64,000 nucleotides of DNA, from NCBI GenBank assembly GCA_028829895.1, contig CM054177.1, positions 36,300,564 through 36,364,563 of the forward strand, read 5' to 3'. The translations under genes and the position numbers were made by a program. Positions 11,751 through 24,373 of the stretch are shown here, one piece after another; within the stretch, counting starts at the first letter, position 1; the number at the start of each line of letters is the position of its first letter. Below the pieces are notes generated by a model. The model saw nothing but the letters and a program-made list of their open reading frames with translations. It ran no database searches and was not told the DNA's origin. Source of the DNA: Sinotaia quadrata (taxonomy: Eukaryota; Mollusca; Gastropoda; Architaenioglossa; Viviparidae).

Positions 11751-13489
11751 GTAAGCTTTAATTGTTATATTCTCATTATTCTCTAACAGATTGATAGAAA
11801 CTGTGTTGTGTAAAACTCTCATGATTGTTTCTGCTTTCTTTCCAGCCATGACATTAATGTTCATTTTCATTCAGTCATGATTGCATTATTGCAGTCATTT
11901 TCATGCAGTGGATGATTGAATTGCTGCAGATCTTTCTTATGTAGTGAATAAAATTATTCTAAGTCATTCTCATTAATAAATGATTAAATTATTGCAGGTT
12001 ATTCTCATTGCAGGTAACAAAATCTTCCATCAGATTTGGGTACTTCTTGCAGAAAATTAAATACATTTGAAAAGTTTATCAATTTTTTTTAAAGTGTACT
12101 TTTGAAATTGAAATTTTAATATAAGTGAATTTTTTAGTATTCATCAGAATGATGGGCTTTTTGACATTGTGTAAATGGTGCAAATATAACTTTATTTTTA
12201 TGATATGCATTTTAAAAAAGGGTACATTTTAGTGAGAAGTTAGCATAGTAATAAAGAAAAAAGGTAGTTTTGAAGAGAACTAATGCTAACAAAATACAAA
12301 ATAAGTAAATTCTTCACTTGGTCTGTATAGAAAATGTTCCCATAGAAGTAGCTGGTCCTATAGAATAATCCCATAAAAAGAGCCAGATCAATAACCAACA
12401 TTACTTATGTTGATGATCTTGGACACCAACAAGGCATCTTCAGGTCACTGAAGTCTGAAAGAAATGAATTAATTTAACTTAAAATGGACAAAAGACAAAA
12501 TCAGAGACTGATCATGAATACTAAGGGAATATGCTGTAAGATATCACATTATTTTTGCAAAATAGTCATTTATTGACTAATTCATAATAATTCATTTAAA
12601 AAAACACACCTGTGCTAGACTAAAATTGTATTTCCATGAAGACCTTCATCAAAATGAGTTTATAGAGAATTTAGTATGTTTGCACTAATATATACATGTA
12701 ATATTTTTAATGTTGAATATTTGTCAGAATTAAAGTTTGTAGAGTGTTTAGCATATGCTTTACCATGTCAAAAGTGTCTAGCCAGTGTCTGCAGTAAAGA
12801 GGCTTTACCAGCATGCATGCTCGCTCAGTCTCAGCGATGCTAATTGTTCAAATAACCAATCAGAGTAAAGGAAAGATGTGTTTGGCTTCAGCAGCCATCT
12901 GTTCTAAATTCTATCATTGGATACTATTATTAGAATGGTCATGTCATTGAAAGGATACAATTTCTCCACCACCCCCACTTTTATTTAAGTTGAACAGCCA
13001 TTTTGAATTGAACTTTTTATCAGGCATGGCAAGTTTTAAGGCTGATTTTTATGATGACAAGCTGTGTGGTTGATCCTACTAATGAACTTTATTGTGTGGT
13101 TGATTCTAATTAACTGTAGATGAAATTTAACCAGCCCTTATTGAAATTTTGAATATGACCATGTGATAATATACAAAAAAATAATGCTTGTCCTCAAAGC
13201 ATGCATAGCTTTCATGTGACACTTTCGTTGTGTGCAAAAGCATGCAACTTTTCCAGGAAACTGAATATTTATGCAATAAAAATTATTATTTTATATTATA
13301 TTCAATTGCCATTTCAACAAAGTATCCATGTTCAGACTTTATTCAAGGAAAAAATGATGCTGTTCAACACAACAAAAAGGTAAGAAAACTTTTTTGTTAT
13401 TATTTATTTATTTTGGGATTTGAAATAATAAACTTCGAAAAACATGTTCAGTAATTAAATTTGAAAATATTTGCAAGTTCAACCAAAAG

Positions 13490-14060
13490 ATTTATTTATT
13501 TATTTAAATTTATTTCAAATTCATAAACAAATAAATAATAAAATGTTTTCTTAATTTGAAATAAATTTAAATAAATACTTAAAAATTCCTCAGTTTTCTA
13601 TAATATTCATTTTGAAAATCTTTTTTAGAATTATACTCACTTTTAAATTTTTAGTAGACTTGTAAAAAAAAAAAGATGCTGAAATTCAACAAAAAGATAA
13701 GAAAATGTTTTTTGTTTTTTTATTTTTTTTTAAATTTGAAATAAATTTAAATAAATACTTTTAAAATTCCTCAGTATGTCTATAATACTTTTTAATTAAC
13801 TTATTTTGAAAATTGTTTTAGAATTATACTCGCTTTTAATTTTTTAGTAGACTTGTCAACAAAAAAAAAGTTGCTGAAATTTGCAAGTTTAACAAAAAGA
13901 TAAGAAAAACTTTTATTATTTATTTATTTTTTTGAAATAAATTAAAAATAATACTTTTAAAATTCCTTAGTATGTCTATAATAGGTAGTAATTTAAATTT
14001 TAAAACTCCATTTATAATTACAGTCGCTTTTCAGTTTTTAATACATTGACCCATTCAATT
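13490..14060. repeat. AT-rich tandem repeat, about 190 bp, three copies
   Basis: The landmark GAATTATACTC(A/G)CTTTTAA recurs at 13,629 and 13,821, with a decayed copy near 14,013. The landmarks AAAATTCCTCAGT and AACAAAAAGATAAGAAAA recur with the same spacing. Copies differ by indels in T and A runs, so the array is old. Confidence 0.75.
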
Positions 14061-15878
14061 ATCACTTAGCGCAAAAATAATCTGACACAGTGATGCCAGG
14101 TTATGCTTTTCAACCTGACAGCATTTGGGTTATAGGATTATGTTGGTTTTTCAGTGGAATAAGGATAGGTTATATGGTAGTTGAAGTTAAAGACTTTCTT
14201 AAATTTTATCATTAAAAATGCTGTTCAAACATTTCCTAATGATTCTGAGCTCATATCTTGCTCCTATTAATGTTCTTGTGCTCTATAAGAAATTCTTCAC
14301 TTCAAACTTTTCTTATTTATGGCTTCAATGAATATAATGAAAAAAAATAAAACTGTATTACATAAGCAATAAATGACACTAAAAATTATTTTCATATTTT
14401 TAATTTAATATGGTAATATAACCACAACATTTCTTTAGAAATCAATAATGTGATCCATAAGAATACATTTTAAACAAAAGTAAATAATTGTTTAAATAAA
14501 GAACATGACAAACAATTTATTAATCCTCTTAAAAAGTATTTGCCTTCATGGAAAGAAAGAGTTCTTCATGCTGCAGATATCATATTAGTAAAAATGGATT
14601 GAATTAAATGTTTACTAGGATGATTATTTTTGTTCCTTATAATTTTCACTTTGCCTTTGTTTATAATGTTTGAAAGTCTCTGTTTTATATACATGATTAC
14701 TATAATTTGTATTACACTAAAATGTTTTTCTTTTGATATTTTTATACAGTATAATGTAAATTATAGCCATACCAGTGTCACTTGAAATTTGGACTGCTGA
14801 TTTATTGCCTATTAATTATTTTTTTTATATTTTACTATTATTTTTATATTTTACATATATATTTACCTAATGTTTGTGTGCATATATTTATTTCACTTGT
14901 AACTCTTGTTTTGATAAGAGGAGCTGATAAATATTTCCAAGTGAGATTAAAACTGCCTGATTTAACAGGTTTATAAAAACTCAGAGGTGTGAAAACGATA
15001 GCCTATTGTTGGAAATAAGTTGGCTGTCTATTGAAGCCAAAAATTAATATTTGTGGTCACTGGAATAAAGTGAGGAAGTTGGGTAATCTTATTAATATCT
15101 GGATATGTCAGTAAGTATGGGTGAGGTATTTGTCATCTAATTAAGACAAAAGTGGTTATTTTCTTTGCTGCCTGTTGAAGTCAGAATCCTCAATGACATT
15201 TTATTTATAATTAATGTCCAGTTGAACAAATATGGTTCTACTTGACTTAGAAAGATATTGTTTTACCACTGAGTGAATTAGAGGCACTGGAGTTCAGTAG
15301 CTTTTAGTGGACTGTTGGTCCATTTCAAAAGAAGGTCTAGCCTTTGATTAATATTAATTTATTGTAATTTTGCATGAAACATGCATTTATCATACTGACA
15401 TTGATAGTTTGACTCTTTTGTTAGGTTCTAAAAAAATATTTATGAAAAATATATTCATGATTTTTTTTAAACTTAAGAAATGTGTGTAGAAAGAAATTTG
15501 CAAAAGTTGATTATGTGCTATAGTATTGGTATGTGTGAAGAGTGAACAGTGAATATGAGAAAGGATGTAGTGGACAAAATAGAGAAATATACTTTTAATT
15601 GTGACACCTCTGGGCACCCTCACTCATTATGATTATTGTTTATTTATTAATGACACATAACTAATTACAAGTGATCAAGAATCTTAATTTATAATTATTA
15701 ATTAATTTATAATTATTAATAATTCTCCCACAAGACCAACATGTCTCTCATTTGGTAGATTATAAGGGTGTTGTAAAACTCTACTCTTTACACAGTTGCA
15801 TACTGTTTTCTGTAGGTGGGAACTTCTTACTAAAGACATAATAAAAATCCATCCTTTATTTATATTTAATGATATACT

Positions 15879-15879
<1 letters not shown>

Positions 15880-15929
<50 letters not shown>
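15880..15929. repeat. (AC)n microsatellite
   Basis: About 25 uninterrupted AC dinucleotides, followed by TTTCACACACA. The Cys-Val open frame on the minus strand here is an artefact. Confidence 0.95.
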
Positions 15930-15931
<2 letters not shown>

Positions 15932-16755
15932 TCACACACACTGTTACTCCAACATAAGTGTGGCAGAATAAATTTGCCTATCCCTATTTTTAAACTTAAT
16001 TTTTATACAAGTTGTAAATTGTGGAAGTGAATTGACTTAGGCACTCCTTTTGAGGCTATTTTTGTAAGTGTCAGAGTTGGAAGTAAAACCTGAGTTGAGA
16101 ATATGCTAGAAATTGATAAGTATGTGAGTAGGGGTGAACAAGTCATGCAATTTTGAATAAATAAAGATCTGTGTGAATCTAGCAATTTAACATCATTTTG
16201 GGGACATGATGGATATTCTAGTGTAAATTAAGTGGATTTTAATTTTAGAACAGCTAATTAACATATAACCATATTCATTTCACAGGCAGAAAGGAATACA
16301 TGGTATTAAGTATATATTATGATATTAATAACTAAAATGTGAAAATGCATTAGTAATTAATAATAGCTGAAATATACTTAAATCCTTCACTCACCAAACA
16401 GCATAAAAGAAAATATTGAAACATTGTTCCTTTGATTTATTTTAAAGGGAAGGTTCCATGAAAATACATGTTCATTATAATTAAACAGAATATAGAAACA
16501 ACTTTTGCTATATATTAATATAAATGAAATTTGATTAAATAGTTTAAAATCATCAAATACAGTCTGCTTTCAAATCTTTACTTTTCCATGTCATTAAAAC
16601 AAGTGACTGAAAGTTGACTTATTATTGTGTCTTAAGTTCAAGATTACATTCACAAAGTACCTTATTAAGTTAATAATTCTTTTTTTGTCTTTGTTATTTA
16701 ATATTGTAACTATTTATTGATTCTGAACTTTTGTTTTTCATAATTTATTTTTCAG

Positions 16756-16952
16756 GCAGAGGTGATGTATTTGGTGACAACTTTTGGCGCGAATCATCAG
16801 TTGGACAGTCAACTGCTAATGTCCGTGCACTTACATACTGTGATTTACATTCCATTAAAAGAGACAGACTTTTAGAGGTTCTGGACTTCTATCATGCATT
16901 TGCCAACTCATTTTCTCGCAACCTTATCCTTACATTCAATCTACGGCATAGG
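16756..16952 (+). CDS. eag: EAG channel exon: second half of CNBHD
   Basis: Acceptor TTTTTCAG, two bases complete the Ser codon, ends in phase 0 at CAT AGG|GTATGAGT. It encodes residues 423 to 488: [10 protein letters not shown], the helix region [20 protein letters not shown] and [20 protein letters not shown], then LTFNLRHR. The FNL triplet occupies the intrinsic-ligand position (YNL in mammalian EAG1, FNL in ERG). A long GT repeat starts 37 bases inside the following intron. Confidence 0.95.
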
Positions 16953-16987
16953 GTATGAGTAACTTATATTTTTCATTATAACCTCAT

Positions 16988-16989
<2 letters not shown>

Positions 16990-17054
<65 letters not shown>
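16990..17054. repeat. (TG)n microsatellite beside a splice donor
   Basis: About 32 TG dinucleotides, starting 37 bp downstream of the 5' splice site of the preceding eag exon. Confidence 0.95.
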
Positions 17055-17055
<1 letters not shown>

Positions 17056-18121
17056 CTGTTTGTATATATGTGTGTGCTTTGTAAGGGAAACAAAGAAATT
17101 CTACATTATTTATTAGTACAGCTTATATATATATACATGTATTTCAAATAGAACTACATTGGGTTTGTCTTTTATTTGACTAGTTTTGTAAATACTAAAT
17201 AGCACCTGTTTTTAACATGACATGCAAAATTTTATTATTACTTAGCAAAAGCATATAAAATATTACTATCATTAATTATTATTAAATAAGAAAATTGTGA
17301 GGGAATAATTTTGTCACAAAAAGATAAAATGGTATCAGTTCAGCATGGAATTTGGAGTTCTGCACAGACTGATTTAGTTAATGAAAACTTAAATATTGAG
17401 TCTAATTTCAAAGTTATACTGCTAAGAATTAAATAAAATTCAAATGCAATGTACAGTATGAGATAAAAATGAATGCTAACATTTCAACATTTCTTCTAGC
17501 AATAACAGTTAGAAGAGTTATTATCTGGCGGACCAAGTGTAATAAATGTATACCTGATTGATAGGAAGTTACGAGTTAAAGAATTAATTAATGTGTGTGT
17601 TGGTGCCTCCCCATCATAGCCATATAGTTATTAATTTCAATCCTTTTAATAAAAATAATTAATTTTCACACTATCTTTCATGGATTTTTCAAACATCTGC
17701 TTATAACCATCCAGCTTTCCAATAATCCAGGTCACCACATTGTTAAAACATACAAAGAATTACTTAGCTTTATTGAACTTTCTTACATCAAACTTTTGGT
17801 CTTAGATGTGTCTAGTTGTGTCAGTCTTCTTCCTAGCATATATATGATTATCACATTTCTATCAGCACACAATTCTTTATTTATTTTTTGATAGTCCTTC
17901 TATTTTTAAATAGTATATTGTAATTATTATTTTACCTGTACGATTATGATGAAGAAGTGCTTGGCTCTGGGATAGCAGTAAAAAATGTTGATAACCTTGA
18001 GTGAATGTCTGAAATACATCTTCAAAACAGTATAAACTAAACAGTTATTCACTACTTATATACACTACACTAAATTTATTATTATGCTTAACACTATCCT
18101 TGATTTTTTTAAACCACCAAA

Positions 18122-18223
<102 letters not shown>

Positions 18224-18612
18224 TATGGAATATTCATTGACCATTACTTAAACTTGTGCAGACTTAAACTTTTAATATGAAGCTGTGGCATCCTTATTGA
18301 CTGAGAAGCATGCTACAAAAAAGTTAAAAGTCAAAATTATATTTTAAAAAAATAATAATTTCTTAAAGTCAGTATAATATCACTGAAAGTGAATACAACA
18401 CTACAACAGTCACTAATAACTTCTACCCATTTCAGCAACCTGGGGCCTGAGTGTCAAGTGACAAACCGTATGTGTTCCATACCTTGTGCCAAAGTACAAA
18501 TGTGTTTCTTATATTTGTTTAATTATTTTTACAAATTTTAAATTCAACAAAATCTTTTACCAAGCATAATGTTTATTTTATGGTATAATATTTTTAATGC
18601 TTATGTAGTCTC

Positions 18613-19438
18613 TGTTAGTTTTGGTACTTTTGTGTGTCAGCATCGTGTGTACAGCCGCATCCCCACGCTTCCTTTTCTTTTACAAGTAGGACCATGGCTG
18701 TCTTTGTAAAATGGGTCAGGACCACTCCCTTTGTTTCAAAGTGCGCGCTATATTGGCGCTAGCTGTGTCAGAGTGCGTGCTTTTATTGTTATATACTGTT
18801 TTAGGTAATTAGTAAGTGAAGTTCATATTTATATATTTAGAAAGTAGATAGTTTACATTTTTAAGTGATGTATTTTTATATGATGAATAATGTTATTGTA
18901 TTTGTGTATTTTGCAATTTATGAGGGTGTGAATGCTTTTCCTGAAGCCCGCCAACACAGATTTTATTTTATTAAAGGTTTAATTCTTCAGATTATATATA
19001 TGAAAAGATTTGTATATTAAAGTATAATTATAGTAGTTTCACTGTATATTTGAATTATTATGTACTTTTTAGGCATATAGCTATAATTGATAGTTGGAAG
19101 TAAGTAAAGAAACACAAAAGTTATTTTTAGAAGCCTTTCCACACTAGATTTCCGTTTTCTGGAACCCTGGGCTTCAGGGAAGGCCGCTCCCATAGAATAT
19201 AAAGAGCGTGTGTGGTCTGAATGAGAGTCACTGTTAGATGAGAGCCACTGTTAGCGGCACTACTACATTTGAGTGAGAGTCTCTGAGGGTGTCTATCTAC
19301 ATACAAATAAAGACTATGTAACAACTACCAGGCGTTGTCAAATCTGTTGTCATGACTGCCGTCCATCATCGCCTTGCGTCAGTATTGTCTCTATGTTTGT
19401 GACCCGGGTTCTACCACTCTGGAACTCCATTCACTACA
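18613..19438 (+). mobile_element. 5' LTR of a truncated LTR retrotransposon (start approximate)
   Basis: The region reads like an LTR. A TATA box (TATAAAG, 19198-19204) is followed about 100 bp later by a poly(A) signal AATAAA (19306-19311), and the region ends in CTACA at 19438. A primer-binding-site candidate follows three bases later. The 5' boundary is a guess placed at TGTTAG (18613). No second LTR copy was found in the window, so neither boundary can be confirmed by comparison. GC content and codon-like structure from 18.65 to 20.4 kb are visibly higher than the flanking intron. Confidence 0.55.
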
Positions 19439-19441
19439 AAT

Positions 19442-19459
19442 TGGTGCTGCGAGCAGGAT
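19442..19459 (+). other. candidate primer-binding site
   Basis: TGGTGCTGCGAGCAGGAT starts with TGG, the complement of a tRNA CCA end, and lies just after the presumed LTR. It looks most like the 3' end of a serine tRNA but with mismatches, so the primer tRNA is not assigned. Confidence 0.45.
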
Positions 19460-19618
19460 GGGTCATAAACTTTATTTTGAGCAAACTGATGATGAAGGAC
19501 GATGATCGAACGGCACCGGCACAATAACCAGGGAGAGGGGACGGCCACCATTAGACCCACTTCAACACCAACTGGGTTGATGACTTAAAGTACATAGAAA
19601 AGAAACACCCGAAGAAAA

Positions 19619-20405
19619 ATGGAAGATATCCAAAGAGAAATCGAGACCCTTCGACAACGATTAGAGGCACATATACCGGCTCGAGAAGACCTTGAAGAAG
19701 AGATTGAAAGATTGAGACGTGAAGTGCAGACTCCCCACACGAATGTCATATATGTGGGCACAGACCAACGAATCCCGAAATTCAGTGGGGAGGCAGACGG
19801 AACAGTTCTTTTAGAGGACTTCATTGACGAAATTTCTGCAACTGCCCGCAGACGAGGTCTACACCGGAGAGTTTTCAGAGTTTATTTTTGAACATTTAAC
19901 CGGCGAGGCTCGAAATGAGGTGAGGAATCAGCCTCGTGAAATCAGAAACAACCCAACCGCTATTCTGGAGGTGTTAAGAGCAGAATTTGGTCAGAGAGAG
20001 AATGTGGACAAAGTCCAGTCTATGTTCTACTCTCGAAAGCAGAGACTGGGAGAAACAATGCGAGCATACTCACATGCTCTATTAGAGCTGTGGAGTAAAG
20101 TTCGTCAGGCCAACAAGAAAGCTGGTTTGCGGGCCGACTCACACCGCCGACTGACAGGGCATTTCCTAGAAGGGCTACGAGATGCCAACATGAAAAGAGA
20201 AGTGAAACGAATTCTTCACCGCGAACCTGACATCTCCCTACTTGATTTGCGAGATGAGGTGATTGAGTACGCTGGGGAACCGTACAGTGACAAAGAAGGG
20301 CCACGACACGTTACATCATCTCACTTACTAACGGCGGAGGCCGTTGCGGGACGTGCCTTCACTGATACACACTTTGTCTCACTTGAGCACTTATTGCTGC
20401 CTTGA
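19619..20405 (+). pseudogene. LTR-retrotransposon gag, frameshifted and truncated
   Basis: Begins MEDIQREIETLRQRLEAHIP, a short coiled coil. The capsid-type core follows (IPKFSGE, LEDFIDEI, then in another frame FIFEHLTGEARNEVR, FGQRENVDKVQSMFYSRKQR, GETMRAYSHALLELWSKV and HFLEGLRD). This is the Ty3/gypsy-type retrotransposon gag fold signature. The frame changes between about 19,838 and 19,870. No zinc knuckle, protease or polymerase follows; similarity stops by 20,405, so the element is 3' truncated. It lies on the same strand as eag, inside an intron, and its LTR could contribute a cryptic poly(A) site. Confidence 0.8.
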
Positions 20406-22766
20406 TTTGGACTTCTTCACCACACCATGACATTCATTACTGTCACATCACAATAGATAGCTCAGTAGCAGTGTTGATGCCTGATACCATACCACTCCAT
20501 TTCACAGTACAAATGATAATAGGTGTAATTCAAACCCAAGACAGTTAAGATTTGCAAGACAAAATAACACCATACAAAATTTCTTAGAATATATTATTAG
20601 TGCAGGCATAAACCTTTGACCTAACTATTTTCCTTTCCATCTCATTCATTCTTCATTCATTTTACCTTTGTGCTAATATGCTGACCAGTATGAACTTTGC
20701 AGCACTTTCCTTTTTTCATTCACATAACATTTAAAGAGAAAATATTTTTCTTAAACAATAATAAAAGAGGATTTAATAAAGCACTTCAGCTTATAAAAAC
20801 TCTAAGTACTTTGCACAATCTTTATATAAAAGCTATATATAATAATAAATCAAGTTTTGCTTTATACTGTGCATTAATTTGTAGAAAGGTACATTTCTAC
20901 AATATACTAAATTTTCTAAATGTTTTTAATAATAAAAATTACAAAACTAATTTCAGTGTTTGGCTAAACGATCTTCAGTCAGGACAACAGACACTGAAAA
21001 ATACAAATGACCATGAAAAGTGAGGCATTTGTTGGTTCTCTTATCAATTATCTTGTTTAGAGATGTGGTGGTTAAATAAAAAATCAGTCACTTTTCTCTT
21101 GTTAATACAAGTCAGATGTTTGCTTTCCTCCTGTTCATGGATGCATTGGATTCTTGTCAGGTTTTTTTTTTTAAGTGAGTTTGAATTTGGTTACTTTTCT
21201 TGTTTCATTGAAAGATGTCAAATATAGTGATAATTCAAGTGGTGAGTTTGTAATAAAAAATGAATTAAAATTATTTTATAAAACTGTTTCTGAAACTGAC
21301 AATTCAATTCAGCAAAAAGAATCTGTAGCTTCAGAATTTCAGAATTCTGTTAATGGAAGAGACAAATCAATGACGGTTTGAGATTGTCATGTTTGAAATG
21401 TTTCAAAGATGAAAAAGCTCTGCAAGTTGTGGGTGTTATTTTTATATTTCTGTGTGCATCTATTCCATTGTGAAATGTGATTTGATTTTTGCAACAGTTG
21501 TTATATCCCACTCTTCAAGTAAATATTTTACATTACATTTGTAATCCTTCAGTTATGATTGCAGGAGATATGTAAACATTTCTCTCATGTATGGTGGTAT
21601 TTTATTTTGCATTTTTAACAAGACAAAAACACAGAAAGTCTTTGAAATATCTCTTTTCTTTATAAAATATCAGTAGTTATTTGTTTAGTAAAAGCAAAAC
21701 AAATTTCAAATTAAGTAAATATTAATAATAAATCTTTTTAATTGTCTAAAAGCCAATCAGTAGATCATCTGTACATAGATCTATCTTTAGTAATAATTTA
21801 GTATTATGTTTTCAAGCAGAATGACAAAAAAGTTCAGTTTGCATAAGTACCAAAATGTGCAAAAACCACCTAAACAGTGAATGCTGGGAGGTTTTTACTA
21901 TTTCTGTTATAATTGCATAATTAAACGTTTCTTCATTCATGTTTGCATTGTTTTGCATTCTTAATATGACAAAATCCCACAAACAAAGAAACAAAAGAAA
22001 CAAAAAGTCTTTGAAAGAACTTTTACTTTTTAAAAATAAGTATTCATATTTTATGATAAAAATCAAACCAAATTTCAAATTAGGCATAAATTGATAATAA
22101 TGTTTGTTTAAATATCTAGTTTATTTTTTGAGTAGGTATATTAGTCACTAAAATCTGATTTCTCAGGAAGCCTTGTTTGACAGTTAATAGAGATTGGGTT
22201 GTGTCACTGGTACTTGTTGAAAATCCTATCAGTCCAAATTACCATGATATACAGATAAGAAGTGATATTTTGAAGACTTTTAGCATAAAACTAAAATTCT
22301 TTGACATACACTTGAGTAGATGAAGGGAATGTAGCAGTCCCTCCTTGCATTCTCCTTTCAAAATTTGGCATTTGGTGCATTTGAGCTGGAGGATCACAAA
22401 ACTGATCAGAGTAATCATTTTAATTTGCTTTGATTAAAGAAAAGGTTTACAATATTGCAAACTATTTATTGAAACAATATCAATAACATGATGGTAAATA
22501 TTAAAAATTAATCCAATGCAACATAATTTCCCAAATATTTAAATTCAAGCATTTCACCATTCATCTGTTGTTATTACTAACTGTACTGCTCTGATGATGG
22601 CTGTGTAGCTAAAATGTTGATTCCTGTAATTTATATTGTTTGTCTATCTGTAAAGTGTTTTGAATATTTATGTTGCATTGATTTTTTGAATGAAAATGTT
22701 ATACTATTCAGTTGCACATTTTGATTGCTTAAAAGCAATAACAATATGTTCTTTTTATTTCAACAG

Positions 22767-23855
22767 CTTATTTTCCGTAAAGTGGCTGATGTAAAAAAAG
22801 AAAAGGAGTTAGCAGAGAAAAGAAAAAATGACCCACCTTTGGAACTTGCAACTGACCATCCAGTAAGAAAATTGATATCACGGTTTCGCAAAATAAGTGA
22901 CTCAAGAAGTCATCCCATACCAGATGTTGAGCGTATTGGTAATCATACTGAAAAAGATGATTATAATGCTTTACAAAACTCTACAAAGATAATTAGTGTT
23001 TCTGAAAATTCAAAACCAAAAGGAAATGCACCACACAAAGCCGGAATAATTAAAGCCAAGTGGACAAAATTTATTAGTGCTGCAGCTGTTGAGAAAAATG
23101 CTGATGACCTTATTAGAGTGGACAGTAAACAAAATAAAATACCTTTGAATGATTTGTCTTTAGGGAAAACCCCACTTGAAAAAGAAACTGATCCTCAAAA
23201 AATGAATGTACGGCCAATGGCCAGATGGACAAATTTTCAGCAACCAATTCAAGAGACTCCCGAAGATGATGCAAAGAGTAATTTAAAAAAATCTGATTCA
23301 ACAGATAGTGGCATATTAAGAAGCAACCACCGTTTAGATAAAATAGGAGACAGCATTCATGATGGATTATCTATTAACCAAGACAATGTAGAATTTTCAG
23401 TCTCTGAACAGCAAATTCTTTCTGCTTTATATGATATGCGTGTTGAAATAAAAGAAGAGATTGATAATTTGTGTAAAAAAATGAACCATGTTGATGAGCA
23501 AATTACTGAAGTTCTCAGATTTTTTTCATCATTATCCACTTCATCCTTACCATATCAGAATAAAACATCAACAAATCATACAGAATACTCCCCATCAAAA
23601 TGTATAAATTCATTGCAGACTCCTGTAACCCTGGATAATTTAAGCCATGACGATCATTCTAAAGCATATGTGGAGAGTACTGGGGAAGAGTATGATGCAA
23701 ATCAAGAAAGCTCAAACATTGATACTCTTACAGAACCTAGTCATGAAATGTCAGTTTCACCTTTTGCTGTTAGTGATAGCAGCAGCAGCAGTTTTCAGTC
23801 TTCTAACATTAGCCATGGTAGAAACAATGGAACACCTCCAAGATATCTTGATTAA
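22767..23855 (+). CDS. eag: EAG channel terminal exon: C-terminal tail and tetramerising coiled coil
   Basis: Acceptor TTTCAACAG, phase 0, ends at TAA 23853-23855; 362 residues (489 to 850). It begins LIFRKVADVKKEKE and DHPVRKLISRFRK, conserved just after the CNBHD. AKWTKFISAA aligns with the region of the C-terminal calmodulin site. The motif KKSDSTDSGILRSNHRLDKI matches the conserved KKTDSCDSGI block of EAG. A coiled coil (SEQQILSALYDMRVEIKEEI and following heptads to ITEVLRFFSSL) corresponds to the assembly domain that keeps EAG from mixing with other KCNH subfamilies. The last 130 residues are low-complexity Ser-rich and not conserved. Tail length is close to vertebrate EAG and much shorter than in fly Eag. 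Confidence 0.95.
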   Translation, partial: LIFRKVADVKKEKELAEKRKNDPPLELATDHPVRKLISRFRKISDSRSHPIPDVERIGNHTEKDDYNALQNSTKIISVSENSKPKGNAPHKAGIIKAKWTKFISAAAVEKNADDLIRVDSKQNKIPLNDLSLGKTPLEKETDPQKMNVRPMARWTNFQQPIQETPEDDAKSNLKKSDSTDSGILRSNHRLDKIGDSIHDGLSINQDNVEFSVSEQQILSALYDMRVEIKEEIDNLCKKMNHVDEQITEVLRFFSSLSTSSLPYQNKTSTNHTEYSPSKCINSLQTPVTLDNLSHDDHSKAYVESTGEEYDANQESSNIDTLTEPSHEMSVSPFAVSDSSSSSFQSSNISHGRNNGTPPRYLD

Positions 23856-23882
23856 TTTATTTTAAACAAACTGCATTTCTGC

Positions 23883-24373
23883 ATTAAATAAGATGATGCA
23901 CTTGATATATCTTAAGATGATACACTTATACTTAATACGTTTTGGCATTTAAGATGTTATCTTCTTATGTAATGAAACATTAAATGTAAAAAATGTATAA
24001 AGTTCAGTGATTCAAAATCAGTCTGTGCACAATTTAGTATTTCAGTGTGTATGTGTGTGTGTATGTATTCATTGTTTTCTGAAGAAACTTCAAAAGGTTG
24101 AAAACAGTGATGTTAGAACTATTAGAGCTCCAATAACCGAACATGTCACTCCAGTCTTCAATGAAAAACCAGAAGAGAATCATAGTAATCAAGAGTACCT
24201 TGTCAGGATTTTGTTGTTGTTGTTGTATAAAACATCAGAAACACACATCTCTGCGCTTTGAATGATGGGAGCATTTGCATTTGGGGATCTAGATTTGTAC
24301 AGTTGAGCATCACCAGTGTACATCTTGGGAAACAGGACACAGCTTAAAATATTAGTTGTGTATATGGAATAAA
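23883..24373 (+). promoter_or_regulatory. candidate eag poly(A) signals
   Basis: ATTAAA at 23883-23888 and AATAAA at 24368-24373 follow the stop codon. The AATAAA is the better match; AT-rich DNA makes chance hits likely. A hydrophilic frame at 24,080-24,230 after a TTTTCTGAAG could be an alternative exon or ordinary 3' UTR. Confidence 0.35.

Larger units (their letters stand above)
11751..16755 (+). other. eag intron with AT-rich tandem repeats
   Basis: A 5.0 kb intron splitting the CNBHD. It carries a three-copy repeat of about 190 bp (13.5-14.06 kb) and a CA microsatellite (15.88 kb). Near 12,400-12,450 the minus strand resembles the GATGAAG..GAAAC type tail of some retroposons, which is too weak to name. 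No gene was found. Confidence 0.75.

Noticed and set aside
20697..21023. 108-codon Asn/Lys/Phe-rich frame in an eag intron
   Set aside because: Composition follows local AT content, and no domain or homologous motif is visible.
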